A stretch of DNA of 29,008 bases from an uncultured Acidobacteriota bacterium (GTDB lineage Bacteria; Acidobacteriota; Thermoanaerobaculia; Gp7-AA8). The notes under the pieces were generated by a model. It saw nothing but the letters and a program-made list of their open reading frames with translations, made no database searches and had not been told where the DNA came from. Position 1 is the stretch's first letter. The number at the start of each line of letters is the position of its first letter. The stretch is from contig CAMPKJ010000032.1 of the NCBI GenBank assembly GCA_946887105.1, forward strand, positions 1-29,008, read 5' to 3'. The position numbers were made by a program, and so were the translations under genes. Below, piece by piece: positions 1 through 7,782 of this stretch.

Positions 1-30
1 CCTCGGCGTTCCGAGGAATTCCGAGGAACT
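1..30. repeat. Partial palindromic 9-mer repeat element (copy A)
   Basis: The window opens inside a palindromic repeat. CCTCGG (1-6) can pair with CCGAGG (11-16) over a CGTT loop, followed by two right-arm units, CCGAGGAAT (11-19) and CCGAGGAAC (21-29). The same 9-mer makes up the arms of two complete elements at 15324-15417 and 26464-26546. The rest of the left arm would lie upstream of the window. The element ends about 7 bases before the extended -10 motif of the thrS leader promoter, so it occupies the place of the -35 box. Confidence 0.75.
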
Positions 31-36
31 CCCGAG

Positions 37-45
37 TGCTATACT
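37..45 (+). promoter_or_regulatory. Extended -10 promoter of the thrS leader
   Basis: TGC (37-39) directly precedes TATACT (40-45), which together form an extended -10 motif with a 5/6 match to TATAAT. There is no recognisable -35 hexamer 16-18 bases upstream, where repeat copy A lies. That fits an extended -10 promoter. The predicted start of transcription near position 52 leaves only about 4 untranslated bases before the leader ATG at 56. Confidence 0.6.
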
Positions 46-55
46 CCGCGCCTCT

Positions 56-124
56 ATGAAGCGAACGACGACTACCGGACAGACGCGAACGACGAGCACG
101 TCCCGCTCGTTGCCCTGCCGATGA
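56..124 (+). CDS. Threonine-rich thrS leader peptide (22 aa)
   Basis: A short frame runs from ATG 56 to TGA 122-124. It encodes 22 residues, 8 of them Thr: codons at 65-76 (four in a row), 83-85, 89-94 (two) and 98-100. It lies between a promoter and an intrinsic terminator upstream of threonyl-tRNA synthetase. This is the arrangement of classical ribosome-mediated attenuation, as in the E. coli thr operon leader. Stalling at the Thr codons when charged tRNA-Thr is scarce would bias the downstream RNA fold. No Shine-Dalgarno precedes the ATG, and the predicted mRNA start is only about 4 bases upstream, so translation may be leaderless. The frame is read directly from the sequence. Its function is inferred from position and composition. 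Confidence 0.8.
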   Translation: MKRTTTTGQTRTTSTSRSLPCR

Positions 125-190
125 TCGTCTGCTGAAATCCCGAATCTGATGATCGCGAGACAGGGCTCCCCGGCCCTGTCTTTTGTTTTT
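92..190 (+). promoter_or_regulatory. Candidate threonine attenuator fold
   Basis: Three competing pairings are visible. A 6-bp hairpin joins ACGAGC (92-97) to GCTCGT (105-110) inside the leader frame. GCCCTG (112-117) can pair with CAGGGC (161-166) as an antiterminator. The terminator stem pairs 159-166 with 173-180 and shares 161-166. A ribosome stalled at the Thr codons 89-100 would break the first hairpin and free 112-117. A ribosome that reaches the stop at 122-124 would cover 112-117 and let the terminator form. This matches textbook attenuator logic, but no energies were calculated. Confidence 0.65.
159..190 (+). terminator. Intrinsic terminator upstream of thrS (attenuator)
   Basis: GACAGGGC (159-166) pairs with GCCCTGTC (173-180), giving an 8-bp stem, followed at once by TTTTGTTTTT (181-190). 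It lies after the Thr-rich leader frame and 15 bases before the thrS start codon, so it should control read-through into thrS rather than end an upstream gene. Confidence 0.85.
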
Positions 191-204
191 CTGCGAGGTT
201 TGAC

Positions 205-2130
205 ATGAACGTACAGCTCCCTGATGGATCGATCCGAGAAGTGGCCGAGAACGCAACCGTGGCCGACGTGGCCGCGGCCATCGGCAGGCGGCTGGCCAAA
301 GACGCCATCGCCGGCAAGGTGAACGGAAAGACCGTCGACGTCTACGCGCCCGTCCCCGACGGCGCGAAGGTCGAGATCGTGACTCCGAAGAGCGAGACCG
401 GCCTCGACACCATCCGCCACTCCACCGCCCACCTCATGGCCATGGCCGTGCAGGAGCTCTATCCCGGCACTCAGGTCACCATCGGTCCGGTGATCGAGAA
501 CGGGTTCTATTACGACTTCGCCACCGACCGCTCGTTCACCGAGGAAGACCTGCGCCGCATCGAAGAGAAGATGCACGAGATCGTGAAGCGCGATCTGCCC
601 ATCCGGCGCGAAGAACTGAGCCGCGACGCAGCGATCGAGACCTTCGACAAAATCGGCGAGAAGTACAAGGTCGAGATCATCTCCGCCATCCCCGGCGACG
701 AGACTCTGTCGATGTACCGCCAGGGCGAATGGTTCGATCTCTGCCGCGGGCCGCACGTCCCCTCCACCGGCCGCCTCGGTGCATTCAAGCTGATGACCGT
801 GGCCGGCGCGTACTGGCGCGGCGACAACCGCAACGCCATGCTGCAGCGCATCTACGGCACCGCCTGGGCGGATCAGGATCAGCTCGAGGCGCACCTCAAG
901 CAGCTCGAAGAAGCGAAGGCGCGCGATCACCGCAAGCTCGGCAAGGAGCTCGACCTCTTCCACTTCCATCCCTTCGCGCCCGGCGCGGCGTTCTGGACCC
1001 CGAAAGGCACCACCCTCTACCAGGTGCTGTCGCAGTCGATGCGCGACATGGCCTTCGAGAATGGATACGTGGAGATCAAGACCCCGCTGCTCTTCAACAA
1101 AGGGCTGTGGGAGATCAGCGGCCACTGGGGCAAGTACAAAGAGAACATGTTCCTGGTGCTCGACAGCGAGACCAGGGAGCACGACTTCTCGCTCAAGCCG
1201 ATGAACTGCCCGTCGCACCATCTCTACTTCGGCATGAAGCGGCACAGCTATCGCGAGCTGCCGCTGCGCCTGCACACTCAGGACGTGCTGCATCGCAACG
1301 AGGCGTCGGGCACCCTCGGCGGCCTGACTCGCGTGCGCCAGTTCGCGCAGGATGATGCGCACATCTACTGCGTCGAAGATCAGGTGCCGGACGAAGTGCG
1401 CCGCTTCGTGGCGCTGCTCGACCGCGTCTACAGCTCGGTGGGACTCGAGTACACCGCGAAGTTCGCCACCCGTCCGCCGGAGCGCATCGGCACGGACGAG
1501 CTGTGGGATCGCGCCGAGAGCCTGCTCCAGAGCGCGCTCGACAGCCTCGGGCGCCCGTACGAGCTCAAGCCGGGCGACGGCGCGTTCTACGGTCCGAAGA
1601 TCGACTTCGAAGTCTCGGACAGCATCGGCCGCAAGTGGCAGCTCGGCACGATCCAGCTCGACTACAACGCGCCGGAGCGTTTCGACCTGACTTACATCGG
1701 CGAAGACAACGCCGAGCATCGTCCGGCGGTCCTGCATCGCGCGATCTACGGATCGTTCGAGCGCTTCATCGCCATCCTGATCGAGCACTTCGCGGGCGCG
1801 TTCCCGATGTGGCTGGCGCCGGTGCAGGTGGCGGTGCTGCCGCTGTCGGAGAAGTTCGTCGACTATGCGGACGACGTGGAGAAGAAGCTGAAGGCGGCCG
1901 GGCTGCGCGTCGAAGTCGATCGCGGCGACGACAAGCTCGGCGCGAAGATCCGTCTGGCCCAGCTGCAGAAGATTCCGTACATGCTCGTGGTCGGCGAGAA
2001 GGAAGCCTCGTCGGGCACCGTCAGCCTGCGCCTGCGCAGCGGCGGCGATCAGGGAAGTGTGCCGCTCGATGAGCTGATCGGGCGGGCCAGGGAACTGATC
2101 GCCACCCGCTCGCTGACGCTGGGAGTTTGA
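205..2130 (+). CDS. thrS: Threonyl-tRNA synthetase
   Basis: Class II aminoacyl-tRNA synthetase that charges tRNA-Thr in the cytoplasm. The 641-residue product has the full bacterial layout: an N-terminal TGS domain (about 1-62), the SAD editing domain with HSTAH and CRGPH motifs, a class II catalytic core and a C-terminal anticodon-binding domain. The zinc and active-site ligands are Cys335 (MNCPSHH), His386 (QDDAH) and His511 (VLHRA), close to E. coli Cys334/His385/His511. The length is normal. The ATG at 205 has GAGG at 195-198, six bases upstream. The gene follows a Thr-rich leader and terminator, so charged tRNA-Thr probably controls it by attenuation. It is followed by infC-rpmI-rplT on the same strand with no terminator between, so some transcripts may cover all four genes. 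Confidence 0.98.
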   Translation: MNVQLPDGSIREVAENATVADVAAAIGRRLAKDAIAGKVNGKTVDVYAPVPDGAKVEIVTPKSETGLDTIRHSTAHLMAMAVQELYPGTQVTIGPVIENGFYYDFATDRSFTEEDLRRIEEKMHEIVKRDLPIRREELSRDAAIETFDKIGEKYKVEIISAIPGDETLSMYRQGEWFDLCRGPHVPSTGRLGAFKLMTVAGAYWRGDNRNAMLQRIYGTAWADQDQLEAHLKQLEEAKARDHRKLGKELDLFHFHPFAPGAAFWTPKGTTLYQVLSQSMRDMAFENGYVEIKTPLLFNKGLWEISGHWGKYKENMFLVLDSETREHDFSLKPMNCPSHHLYFGMKRHSYRELPLRLHTQDVLHRNEASGTLGGLTRVRQFAQDDAHIYCVEDQVPDEVRRFVALLDRVYSSVGLEYTAKFATRPPERIGTDELWDRAESLLQSALDSLGRPYELKPGDGAFYGPKIDFEVSDSIGRKWQLGTIQLDYNAPERFDLTYIGEDNAEHRPAVLHRAIYGSFERFIAILIEHFAGAFPMWLAPVQVAVLPLSEKFVDYADDVEKKLKAAGLRVEVDRGDDKLGAKIRLAQLQKIPYMLVVGEKEASSGTVSLRLRSGGDQGSVPLDELIGRARELIATRSLTLGV

Positions 2131-2207
2131 CTTTAATGGCCTTTTGTCCGTATGGTTGGGCGTTCGACAACCAGCGAAAACATTCGAAAACCTAGGAGGA
2201 GATTCGT

Positions 2208-2765
2208 ATTTTCCCACCACGTCGTAACCCACGATTCGATCGCAGACCGGTAGAACCCGAAAACCGCATCAATGACCTGATCCGCTCCCCCGAGGTGCGC
2301 CTGATCGATTCCGAAGGCAAGCAGGTCGGAATCGTTCCGATCGCGCAGGCCCAGGAGATGGCGCGCGAGAAGGACCTCGACCTGGTCGAGATCTCCGCCA
2401 CCGCCACCCCGCCGGTCTGCAAGATCATGGACTACGGGAAGTACCTCTTCGAACAGAAGAAGAAGCAGGCGGAAGCGAAGAAGAAACAGAAGGTGATCGT
2501 CGTCAAGGAGGTGCAGTTCCGCCCCCGCATCGACGAGCACGACTTCGAGTTCAAGAAGAACAACGTCGTCCGTTTCCTCGAGCATGGGGACAAGGTCAAG
2601 TGCATCGTCCGCTTCCGCGGCCGCGAGATGACGCACATGGAGCTCGGCAAAGCCGTGCTGGACCGTCTCCTGGTCGAAGTGAAGGAACACGGCGCCTCGG
2701 AGAGCCCGAATCCGGACCTGCAGGGAAACCGGATGTCGGTGGTCATCGCGCCGAACCACAAATAG
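2208..2765 (+). CDS. infC: Translation initiation factor IF-3, AUU start
   Basis: IF-3 binds the 30S subunit, keeps subunits apart and checks the start codon and initiator tRNA. The frame continues upstream of the GTG at 2295 without a stop to ATT at 2208-2210. This gives 185 residues including the conserved N-terminal segment (ENRINDLIRSPEVRLID), which would be lost with a GTG 2295 start. A strong AGGAGGAG (2194-2201) lies six bases before the ATT, and the next in-frame stop upstream is TAG at 2193-2195. AUU starts are known for infC in E. coli and many other bacteria. They allow autoregulation, because IF-3 discriminates against non-standard start codons. The N domain, the Lys-rich linker (FEQKKKQAEAKKKQK) and the C domain are all present. 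First gene of the infC-rpmI-rplT cluster. Confidence 0.95.
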   Translation: MFPPRRNPRFDRRPVEPENRINDLIRSPEVRLIDSEGKQVGIVPIAQAQEMAREKDLDLVEISATATPPVCKIMDYGKYLFEQKKKQAEAKKKQKVIVVKEVQFRPRIDEHDFEFKKNNVVRFLEHGDKVKCIVRFRGREMTHMELGKAVLDRLLVEVKEHGASESPNPDLQGNRMSVVIAPNHK

Positions 2766-2781
2766 CCGGAATCTAAGCGGA

Positions 2782-2802
2782 CTGGGGTTGGTTACCAGCC
2801 AG
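2782..2802 (+). promoter_or_regulatory. Hairpin in the infC-rpmI intergenic leader
   Basis: CTGG (2782-2785) and TTGG (2788-2791) can pair with CCAG (2795-2798) and CCAG (2799-2802), giving about 8 bp with a two-base GG bulge and a TTA loop. It lies just before the rpmI Shine-Dalgarno (AAGGGGAA, 2807-2814). In several bacteria L20 represses rpmI-rplT by binding an rRNA-like structure in this place. Whether this hairpin does that is only a guess. Confidence 0.35.
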
Positions 2803-2818
2803 GCTTAAGGGGAAAGTT

Positions 2819-3016
2819 ATGCCTAAGATGAAAACGCACCGTGGAGCGGCCAAGCGTTTCTCGAAGACGGGAAGCGGCAAGCTGCAGCGCAATCACGCCT
2901 TCCACTCGCACATCCTGACCAAGAAGTCGCCCGGGCGGAAGTCGCGCCTCGCCGGCGAAGTCGAGGTCTCGCCTGCGAATGCGAAGACCGTGCGGCGCAT
3001 GATTCCGTACAAGTAG
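2819..3016 (+). CDS. rpmI: 50S ribosomal protein L35
   Basis: Small basic protein of the large ribosomal subunit. It has 65 residues, the usual length. It begins MPKMKTHRGAAKRF, the conserved L35 N-terminus, and ends MIPYK. The ATG at 2819 follows AAGGGGAA (2807-2814). It lies between infC and rplT, the near-universal bacterial order. An upstream hairpin may mediate feedback by L20. Confidence 0.98.
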   Translation: MPKMKTHRGAAKRFSKTGSGKLQRNHAFHSHILTKKSPGRKSRLAGEVEVSPANAKTVRRMIPYK

Positions 3017-3101
3017 TCCTCTCCGGACTGCGCAACGGAGCGAGCCGGGTGAACACCACTCCTGACCCGGCCGCTCGAAACGAAAGGAAAACGAGGAGAC
3101 C

Positions 3102-3473
3102 ATGCCGAGAGTCAAACGAGGTCCAAAAAGAAAGAACCGCCGCGCGAAAGTCCTGAAGCTTGCCAAGGGCTTCTACGGGATGAGGTCGCGCGGACACCGC
3201 ATCGCCCAGCAGGCCGTCGACAAGGCGCTCAACTCAGCGTTCACCGGCCGCAAGGATCGCAAGGGTGATTTCCGCAAGCTCTGGATCACGCGCATCAACG
3301 CCGCCGCGCGCCTGAACGGGCTTTCCTACTCGCAGTTCATCTCCGGCCTGAAGTCCACGGGCAACACGCTGGACCGCAAGGTGCTGGCCGACATCGCGGT
3401 GCGCGACGCCGCCGCGTTCGCGGCCCTGGCCGAGAGCGCGAAGTCGGGACTGCAGAAAGCCGCTTCGAAGTAA
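3102..3473 (+). CDS. rplT: 50S ribosomal protein L20
   Basis: Large-subunit assembly protein that binds 23S rRNA. It has 123 residues, slightly longer than the usual 117-119 because of an Ala/Lys-rich C-terminal tail. The N-terminus ([14 protein letters not shown]) and the [15 protein letters not shown] segment are typical. The start has AACGAGGAG just upstream. In other bacteria L20 is also the translational repressor of its own operon. It is the last gene of the cluster and is followed by a strong terminator. pheS, which often follows in other genomes, is absent here. Confidence 0.98.
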   Translation: MPRVKRGPKRKNRRAKVLKLAKGFYGMRSRGHRIAQQAVDKALNSAFTGRKDRKGDFRKLWITRINAAARLNGLSYSQFISGLKSTGNTLDRKVLADIAVRDAAAFAALAESAKSGLQKAASK

Positions 3474-3492
3474 ATCGATCCAACGACGATGC

Positions 3493-3522
3493 AAAAGGCC
3501 GGGCTGATGCCCGGCCTTTTTT
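3493..3522 (+). terminator. Bidirectional intrinsic terminator after rplT
   Basis: GGCCGGGC (3497-3504) pairs perfectly with GCCCGGCC (3509-3516) around a TGAT loop. It is flanked by AAAA (3493-3496) and TTTTTT (3517-3522). It ends the thrS/infC/rpmI/rplT cluster. With A-runs on one side and T-runs on the other, it can also stop the converging minus-strand ABC operon, whose last stop codon is at 3536. Confidence 0.93.
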
Positions 3523-3535
3523 CTTTGCAGCGCGA

Positions 3536-5035
3536 CTACATCGGCAACGGACGTTTCGCGCCCGTGCGCGAATTCCACAACACCAGCCGCCGCTGGCGGT
3601 CGAGACCGACGAACGTCGCGCCGTCGGCGTACTGCGCGACGCGGAACGGACCGATCTTCGGCGCGGCGACGCCGGTCACTTCCAATTTGATCTTCCCCGT
3701 GGCGCGATCGACGATCCGCAGCAGCCGGCCGTCCCGCGTCTGCAGCAGCAATCGCGACCGGCCGACGTGACCGATCACGAGGTCCTCGCCGGCGCGATGA
3801 GGCTCCGGCCTCACGATGATCGGCGCTGCGCCAACGGCACGTCCCGTTGCGACGTCGTATTCGGTCGCGTCCAGCGTCACGCGCGAGCCGTCGTTCGAGA
3901 GCTGGATCCTGCGCGGCATCGGCACCACAATCGGCGTCGCGATCGCTTTCGCATCCGGCTCGAGACGCCGTGTGTACAGGCGGAAGCTGCCGGTGCCGTA
4001 CGTCGCGTGCGCGGTCATGAGCATGTCGCGCGCATCCGGTCCCGGCGACGCGAAACGCGGCAGGACGGCCTCGTTCTCCATCCAGGCCGCGAGCTTCCCG
4101 TCGCCGGAGAAGGCCACACCGCTCATCACCGGCAACGTAAGCCGCTCGCGCTCTCCTGTCTTCGCGTCGATCAGGTAGGACACCGGGACCGTTCCGCGCT
4201 CGGGCGCGATGCCGGAGACGAACACCCACTCCCCCGTGGGCGATTGATCGAGCCCCAGAAAGCCGGTGAAAGCCGAGGGCGGCGGCGACATCACCCAGCG
4301 CACGTACGCCGCCGCAACGATCAGGATCACCGCCACCGCGGTCCACAACACCGTCGAGAGCGCGATGTGATTGCGCAGCGGGTCGATGCGGCCGCGCGCA
4401 AGCTGCCACACCGGCGCGGCGATGAAGACCACCAGCAACGCGCCGGCGATGCCGATCAACACTTTGATGGCCACGCTGCCGCCGCCGGCCGCGATCAGAG
4501 GCCGCAGCATGGCCAGCAGCGCGAGCATCGCGATCAGGAAGAAGGCCACGTCGAGCGCCACGCGCGCGGAGCGCGAGCGCAACATCGTCGAGGCCACGTG
4601 TCCGCCGAAGAACAACGCCACGCAGAGGATGGCGGTGTAGAGCGCGGACCGGTTGCCGCCCCACAGATCGCGCCAGCCATCGCCTGCGAACGTGTACGCC
4701 GGCAGCGCGATGATGAAGAAAGCGCCGAGGCAGATCACGATCGCGGCCGCGGTCTTGCCGAACCACATCGCCGCGGGCGAGACCGGCTTGGCGAAGAGAA
4801 ACGTACCGCGCTTCTCCGACAGCTCGCGGCTGATGGCCGTGATGCCGAGCATGAGCGCCACCACGGCCGCGTAGCCGGCAGCCAGGAGACTGGCGGTCAT
4901 GGCCATGCCGGTGGAGCGATGGTCGCGCAACGTCAGCGACGCGATGAAGGGGATCACCGCCAGAATCGTGGCGACGAGAAACAGGCGCGCGCGGTCGCGG
5001 AGCTCGCGTCCGGCGATGAGGATGGCTGCGTTCAT
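3536..5035 (-). CDS. ABC permease fused to a C-terminal beta-propeller (paralog 2)
   Basis: 499 residues. The first 250 or so form an ABC-2-type permease. I count seven hydrophobic segments, near residues 17-35, 46-68, 92-115, 131-151, 158-177, 188-208 and 226-247, and the SEKRGTFLFAKPVS motif typical of this family. The last 250 residues have beta-propeller-like repeats: strand-rich blocks such as LSNDGSRVTLDATEYDVATG and a closing LVLWNSRTG. With the N-terminus inside and seven membrane segments, the propeller should lie outside the cytoplasmic membrane. The gene is the last of a gntR-ATPase-permease-permease operon, 24 bases after its 609-residue paralog. It starts with an almost identical peptide (MNAAILIAGRELRDR) and so probably arose by tandem duplication. 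GAGAGGAG lies seven bases before the ATG. Substrate unknown. Confidence 0.85.
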   Translation of the reverse strand: MNAAILIAGRELRDRARLFLVATILAVIPFIASLTLRDHRSTGMAMTASLLAAGYAAVVALMLGITAISRELSEKRGTFLFAKPVSPAAMWFGKTAAAIVICLGAFFIIALPAYTFAGDGWRDLWGGNRSALYTAILCVALFFGGHVASTMLRSRSARVALDVAFFLIAMLALLAMLRPLIAAGGGSVAIKVLIGIAGALLVVFIAAPVWQLARGRIDPLRNHIALSTVLWTAVAVILIVAAAYVRWVMSPPPSAFTGFLGLDQSPTGEWVFVSGIAPERGTVPVSYLIDAKTGERERLTLPVMSGVAFSGDGKLAAWMENEAVLPRFASPGPDARDMLMTAHATYGTGSFRLYTRRLEPDAKAIATPIVVPMPRRIQLSNDGSRVTLDATEYDVATGRAVGAAPIIVRPEPHRAGEDLVIGHVGRSRLLLQTRDGRLLRIVDRATGKIKLEVTGVAAPKIGPFRVAQYADGATFVGLDRQRRLVLWNSRTGAKRPLPM

Positions 5036-5059
5036 GATGTCGCTCCTCTCTCTTTCTGA

Positions 5060-6889
5060 TTACGACGGGAAGGGCCGCGTCTCGCCGGTGCGCGGATTCC
5101 AGAGCACGAGCTCGCGCCCTTCTTCCGTCATCGCCAGCGTTGCGTCTTCGGTGAATTGCGGCACGATCGGTTCGTTCCACCACACCGCGCCGCGCACGCC
5201 CGGCGTGACCGTCTCGACCTTCTTCGCCGCGAGGTCGACCACGAACGACCGCGCGCCTTTGGAGTTGACGCCGCCGGACGTGAGCACGATTCGGGACGCG
5301 CCGAGCTGGCCCATCACCGCGGCCTGCGGCACCGGGATGGAGATCGCCGCGATCGTCGCGCCGTTCCTGTCGAAGTGATGGAGCTTCGAGTCGCGCGTGA
5401 CGATGGACGATCCGTCGCGCAGCATCGCGCCGAACACCGGCCGCACCGGCTTGACCGGCAGCGTGACCAGCACCGCAGCGGTCTGCGCATCGAGAATGAC
5501 GCCATCGCCGCGCAGATACACGCGCGATCCATCCTGCGTGAAGTGAGCGATCCTGATCCCGCCGCTCGGGATCGGCTCGGTCGAGGTGAGCTTGCGCCGC
5601 GTCAGGTCGAATTCGCGAAGCACCGTCACGTCATTCATGCCGTGGGTGGCCTCGACGATCCGAACCAGGTCCGGACCGGCGAAGAACATCGCCATCACGT
5701 CGGCGTCGCGGATTCCCGGCGCGGCGCCGAGCAGACGACCCGACTCGAGCTCGTAGACTTCCAGGCGGTTGCTGCGCGTCACGGCGATACGCGAGCCGTC
5801 GTTCGAGATCTGCACGCTCCGCGGCATCGGCATCACCAGCGGCGTCGCGCGCACCTTCGCGCCATCATCGAAGCGTCGCGTGTAGAAGCGGAAGCTCCCC
5901 CGTCCCGGAATCAGGTCGTCGTACTGCATCCAGACCATCGACTGGCCGTCCGGCGCGTGCAGCACCCGCCCCCACGGCGACACCGGTACGCGCTCGCGCT
6001 CACCGGTGGACGCGTTCACGAGGAACGACGCGAGATAGGAGCCGCGATTCTCCGTCTGGCCGGCGACATACATCCACTGGCCCGAAGGCGACTGGTCGAC
6101 CATGTAGGTGTTGGTGATGCTCGCCAGCGGCGGCGAGATCACCCACATCCCGTACGCCGCGGCGAACGCCACGATGATCACGGACCCGCTCCAGAATGCC
6201 GTCGAAAACGCGGCATGACTGCGCCGCGGATCGATGCGTCCGCGCGCGATCTGCCACACCGGCGCGATGGCCAGCACCACCAGCAGGGCCAGGCCGATCG
6301 CAACCGCGATGCGCACCACCACATCGAGACCGCCGCCGAGGAGGATCGGACGCGTGATCGCGAACAGCGCGATCAGCATCAACACGAGCAGCGTGAAGTC
6401 GACCGCCACGAGCGCGGAGCGCGAACGCAGGATGGTCGACGCGGCATGACTGGAGAAGAACAAGACGGTGCTCATGCCGAGCGTGAACAAGGTGATCGCT
6501 CCGCCGCCGGTGGTCCACATGTCCGTCCAGCCGCGATGCGCGAAGAGGTACGTCGGCAGGACCACGATCGCGAACGCACCGAGCCACGTGAGGATCCCCG
6601 CCGTCACCTTGCCGAACCAGATCGACGCGGCCGACACCGGCTTGGCGAAGAGAAACGACAACCGCTTCTCGGTGAGGTCGCGTCCGACCATCGACACACC
6701 CATCGCCAGCGCGAGCGCGCACGTGTACGCCGCCGCCACGAATCCCGCCACCGTGGCGATGGCCAGGGCCCGATTCTCGCGAACCGCGAACGCGGCCACG
6801 AACGGCACGACGGCCATGCACGCCGCAACGAGAAAAAGACGTCCTCGGTCGCGCAGCTCGCGCGACGCAATCAGAATCGCTGCATTCAT
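5060..6889 (-). CDS. ABC permease fused to a C-terminal beta-propeller (paralog 1)
   Basis: 609 residues with the same plan as the downstream gene. An N-terminal ABC-2-type permease has about seven membrane segments and the TEKRLSFLFAKPVSAASIWFG-like motif. It is followed by about 360 residues with propeller-type repeats (QISNDGSRIAVT, YELESGRLLG, LVLWNPRTGETRPF at the end). The propeller is about 110 residues longer than in the paralog, which suggests an extra blade or two. The start codon overlaps the ATPase stop codon (6886-6889, ATGA), so the two are translationally coupled. The propeller is likely extracytoplasmic by the odd number of membrane segments and may bind a ligand or partner. 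The two permeases may form a heterodimer with one ATPase pair. The substrate cannot be told from the sequence. Confidence 0.85.
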   Translation of the reverse strand: MNAAILIASRELRDRGRLFLVAACMAVVPFVAAFAVRENRALAIATVAGFVAAAYTCALALAMGVSMVGRDLTEKRLSFLFAKPVSAASIWFGKVTAGILTWLGAFAIVVLPTYLFAHRGWTDMWTTGGGAITLFTLGMSTVLFFSSHAASTILRSRSALVAVDFTLLVLMLIALFAITRPILLGGGLDVVVRIAVAIGLALLVVLAIAPVWQIARGRIDPRRSHAAFSTAFWSGSVIIVAFAAAYGMWVISPPLASITNTYMVDQSPSGQWMYVAGQTENRGSYLASFLVNASTGERERVPVSPWGRVLHAPDGQSMVWMQYDDLIPGRGSFRFYTRRFDDGAKVRATPLVMPMPRSVQISNDGSRIAVTRSNRLEVYELESGRLLGAAPGIRDADVMAMFFAGPDLVRIVEATHGMNDVTVLREFDLTRRKLTSTEPIPSGGIRIAHFTQDGSRVYLRGDGVILDAQTAAVLVTLPVKPVRPVFGAMLRDGSSIVTRDSKLHHFDRNGATIAAISIPVPQAAVMGQLGASRIVLTSGGVNSKGARSFVVDLAAKKVETVTPGVRGAVWWNEPIVPQFTEDATLAMTEEGRELVLWNPRTGETRPFPS

Positions 6890-7782
6890 GACGTTGCCCC
6901 CGGATGTTCGCCGGCCACGGCGATGAAGATTTCCTCGAGGGTCAGCGGCGTGACGTCCGCGACCGGCATCTGCGTTTCGTTGCGCAACCGCGCAAACGCG
7001 ACGTCGTCATAGTTCGAGATCACCGCCTCGGTGCCGGTCCCCCACTGCCGCACCGTCGCCGCCACGAGGTTCGCCTGCGCCAGCGCCATCGGCTGGCTGG
7101 CGAAACGGATGCGGCGGAAGCGGCCCTTCAGCGTCTCCACTTCTTCGTCGAGCACCAACCGTCCGTCCAACAGCACGCCCGTGCGGTCGGCGATGCTCTC
7201 CACCGACGCCAGGTCATGCGTGGTGATCAGCACGGTGATCCCGCGATCGGCCATGTCGCCGAGCACTTCCTCGAAGAGCGACTTGCGCGCCACGACGTCC
7301 AGGCCGAGCGTCGGATCGTCGAGGAGCAGGATCTCCGGCGACGTCGCCAGCGCCAGCGCCAGCGAGACCTGCTTCTTCTGTCCCTTCGACAGATCGCCGA
7401 AACGCGCCTTGCGCGCGATGCCGAAGCGCTCGACGCGGCGGTCGAATGCGCTCTGCTGCCAGCGCGAGTAGAGCTTCGACGAGAACCACGCCAGATCCTT
7501 CACGCTCGTTTCCGGCGGCGCGTCCGGATCCTCGGGCACCACGCCCACGCGCTCCATGAGCCGCGTGCGGTGGCGCCAGACGTCTGCGCCGAACAGCTCG
7601 GCGTGTCCCGAGTCCGGCTTCAGTTGCCCGAGGAGACAGCGGACCAGCGAGGACTTGCCGGAGCCGTTGCGTCCCAGGAGTGCGTAGACCGAGCCGGGAG
7701 CGACGGCCAGCGTCACGTCATCGACGGCGGTCTTCCTGCCATAGCGAACGGTGACGTTCGCCGCGTTGATGGAGGCATTCAT
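6886..7782 (-). CDS. ABC transporter ATPase (YtrB-like)
   Basis: 298-residue nucleotide-binding subunit that should drive the two permeases downstream. It has Walker A GRNGSGKS (37-44), signature LSKGQ (131-135), Walker B ILLLDD (151-156), D-loop LGLD and switch His189 (TTHD). The position that is normally the catalytic Glu after Walker B is Asp156 (LLLDDP instead of LLLDEP), and the Q-loop residue appears to be Glu (VVPED). A C-terminal domain of about 90 residues follows, as in exporters of the ABC-2 type. It overlaps both neighbours by ATGA: gntR at 7779-7782 and the permease at 6886-6889. GGAGAAAGG precedes the start. A change of Glu to Asp often slows ATP hydrolysis in other ABC proteins. 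Whether it does so here is not known. Confidence 0.93.
   Translation of the reverse strand: MNASINAANVTVRYGRKTAVDDVTLAVAPGSVYALLGRNGSGKSSLVRCLLGQLKPDSGHAELFGADVWRHRTRLMERVGVVPEDPDAPPETSVKDLAWFSSKLYSRWQQSAFDRRVERFGIARKARFGDLSKGQKKQVSLALALATSPEILLLDDPTLGLDVVARKSLFEEVLGDMADRGITVLITTHDLASVESIADRTGVLLDGRLVLDEEVETLKGRFRRIRFASQPMALAQANLVAATVRQWGTGTEAVISNYDDVAFARLRNETQMPVADVTPLTLEEIFIAVAGEHPGATS

Noticed and set aside
60..200. T-box riboswitch before thrS
   Set aside because: No T-box core (AGGGTGGNACCGCG-like) and no specifier stem. A Thr-rich frame with a classical attenuator explains the region better.
2154..2172. GGTTG/CAACC hairpin between thrS and infC
   Set aside because: Five base pairs with a nine-base loop and no T-run. 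It is not a convincing terminator and no other role can be supported.
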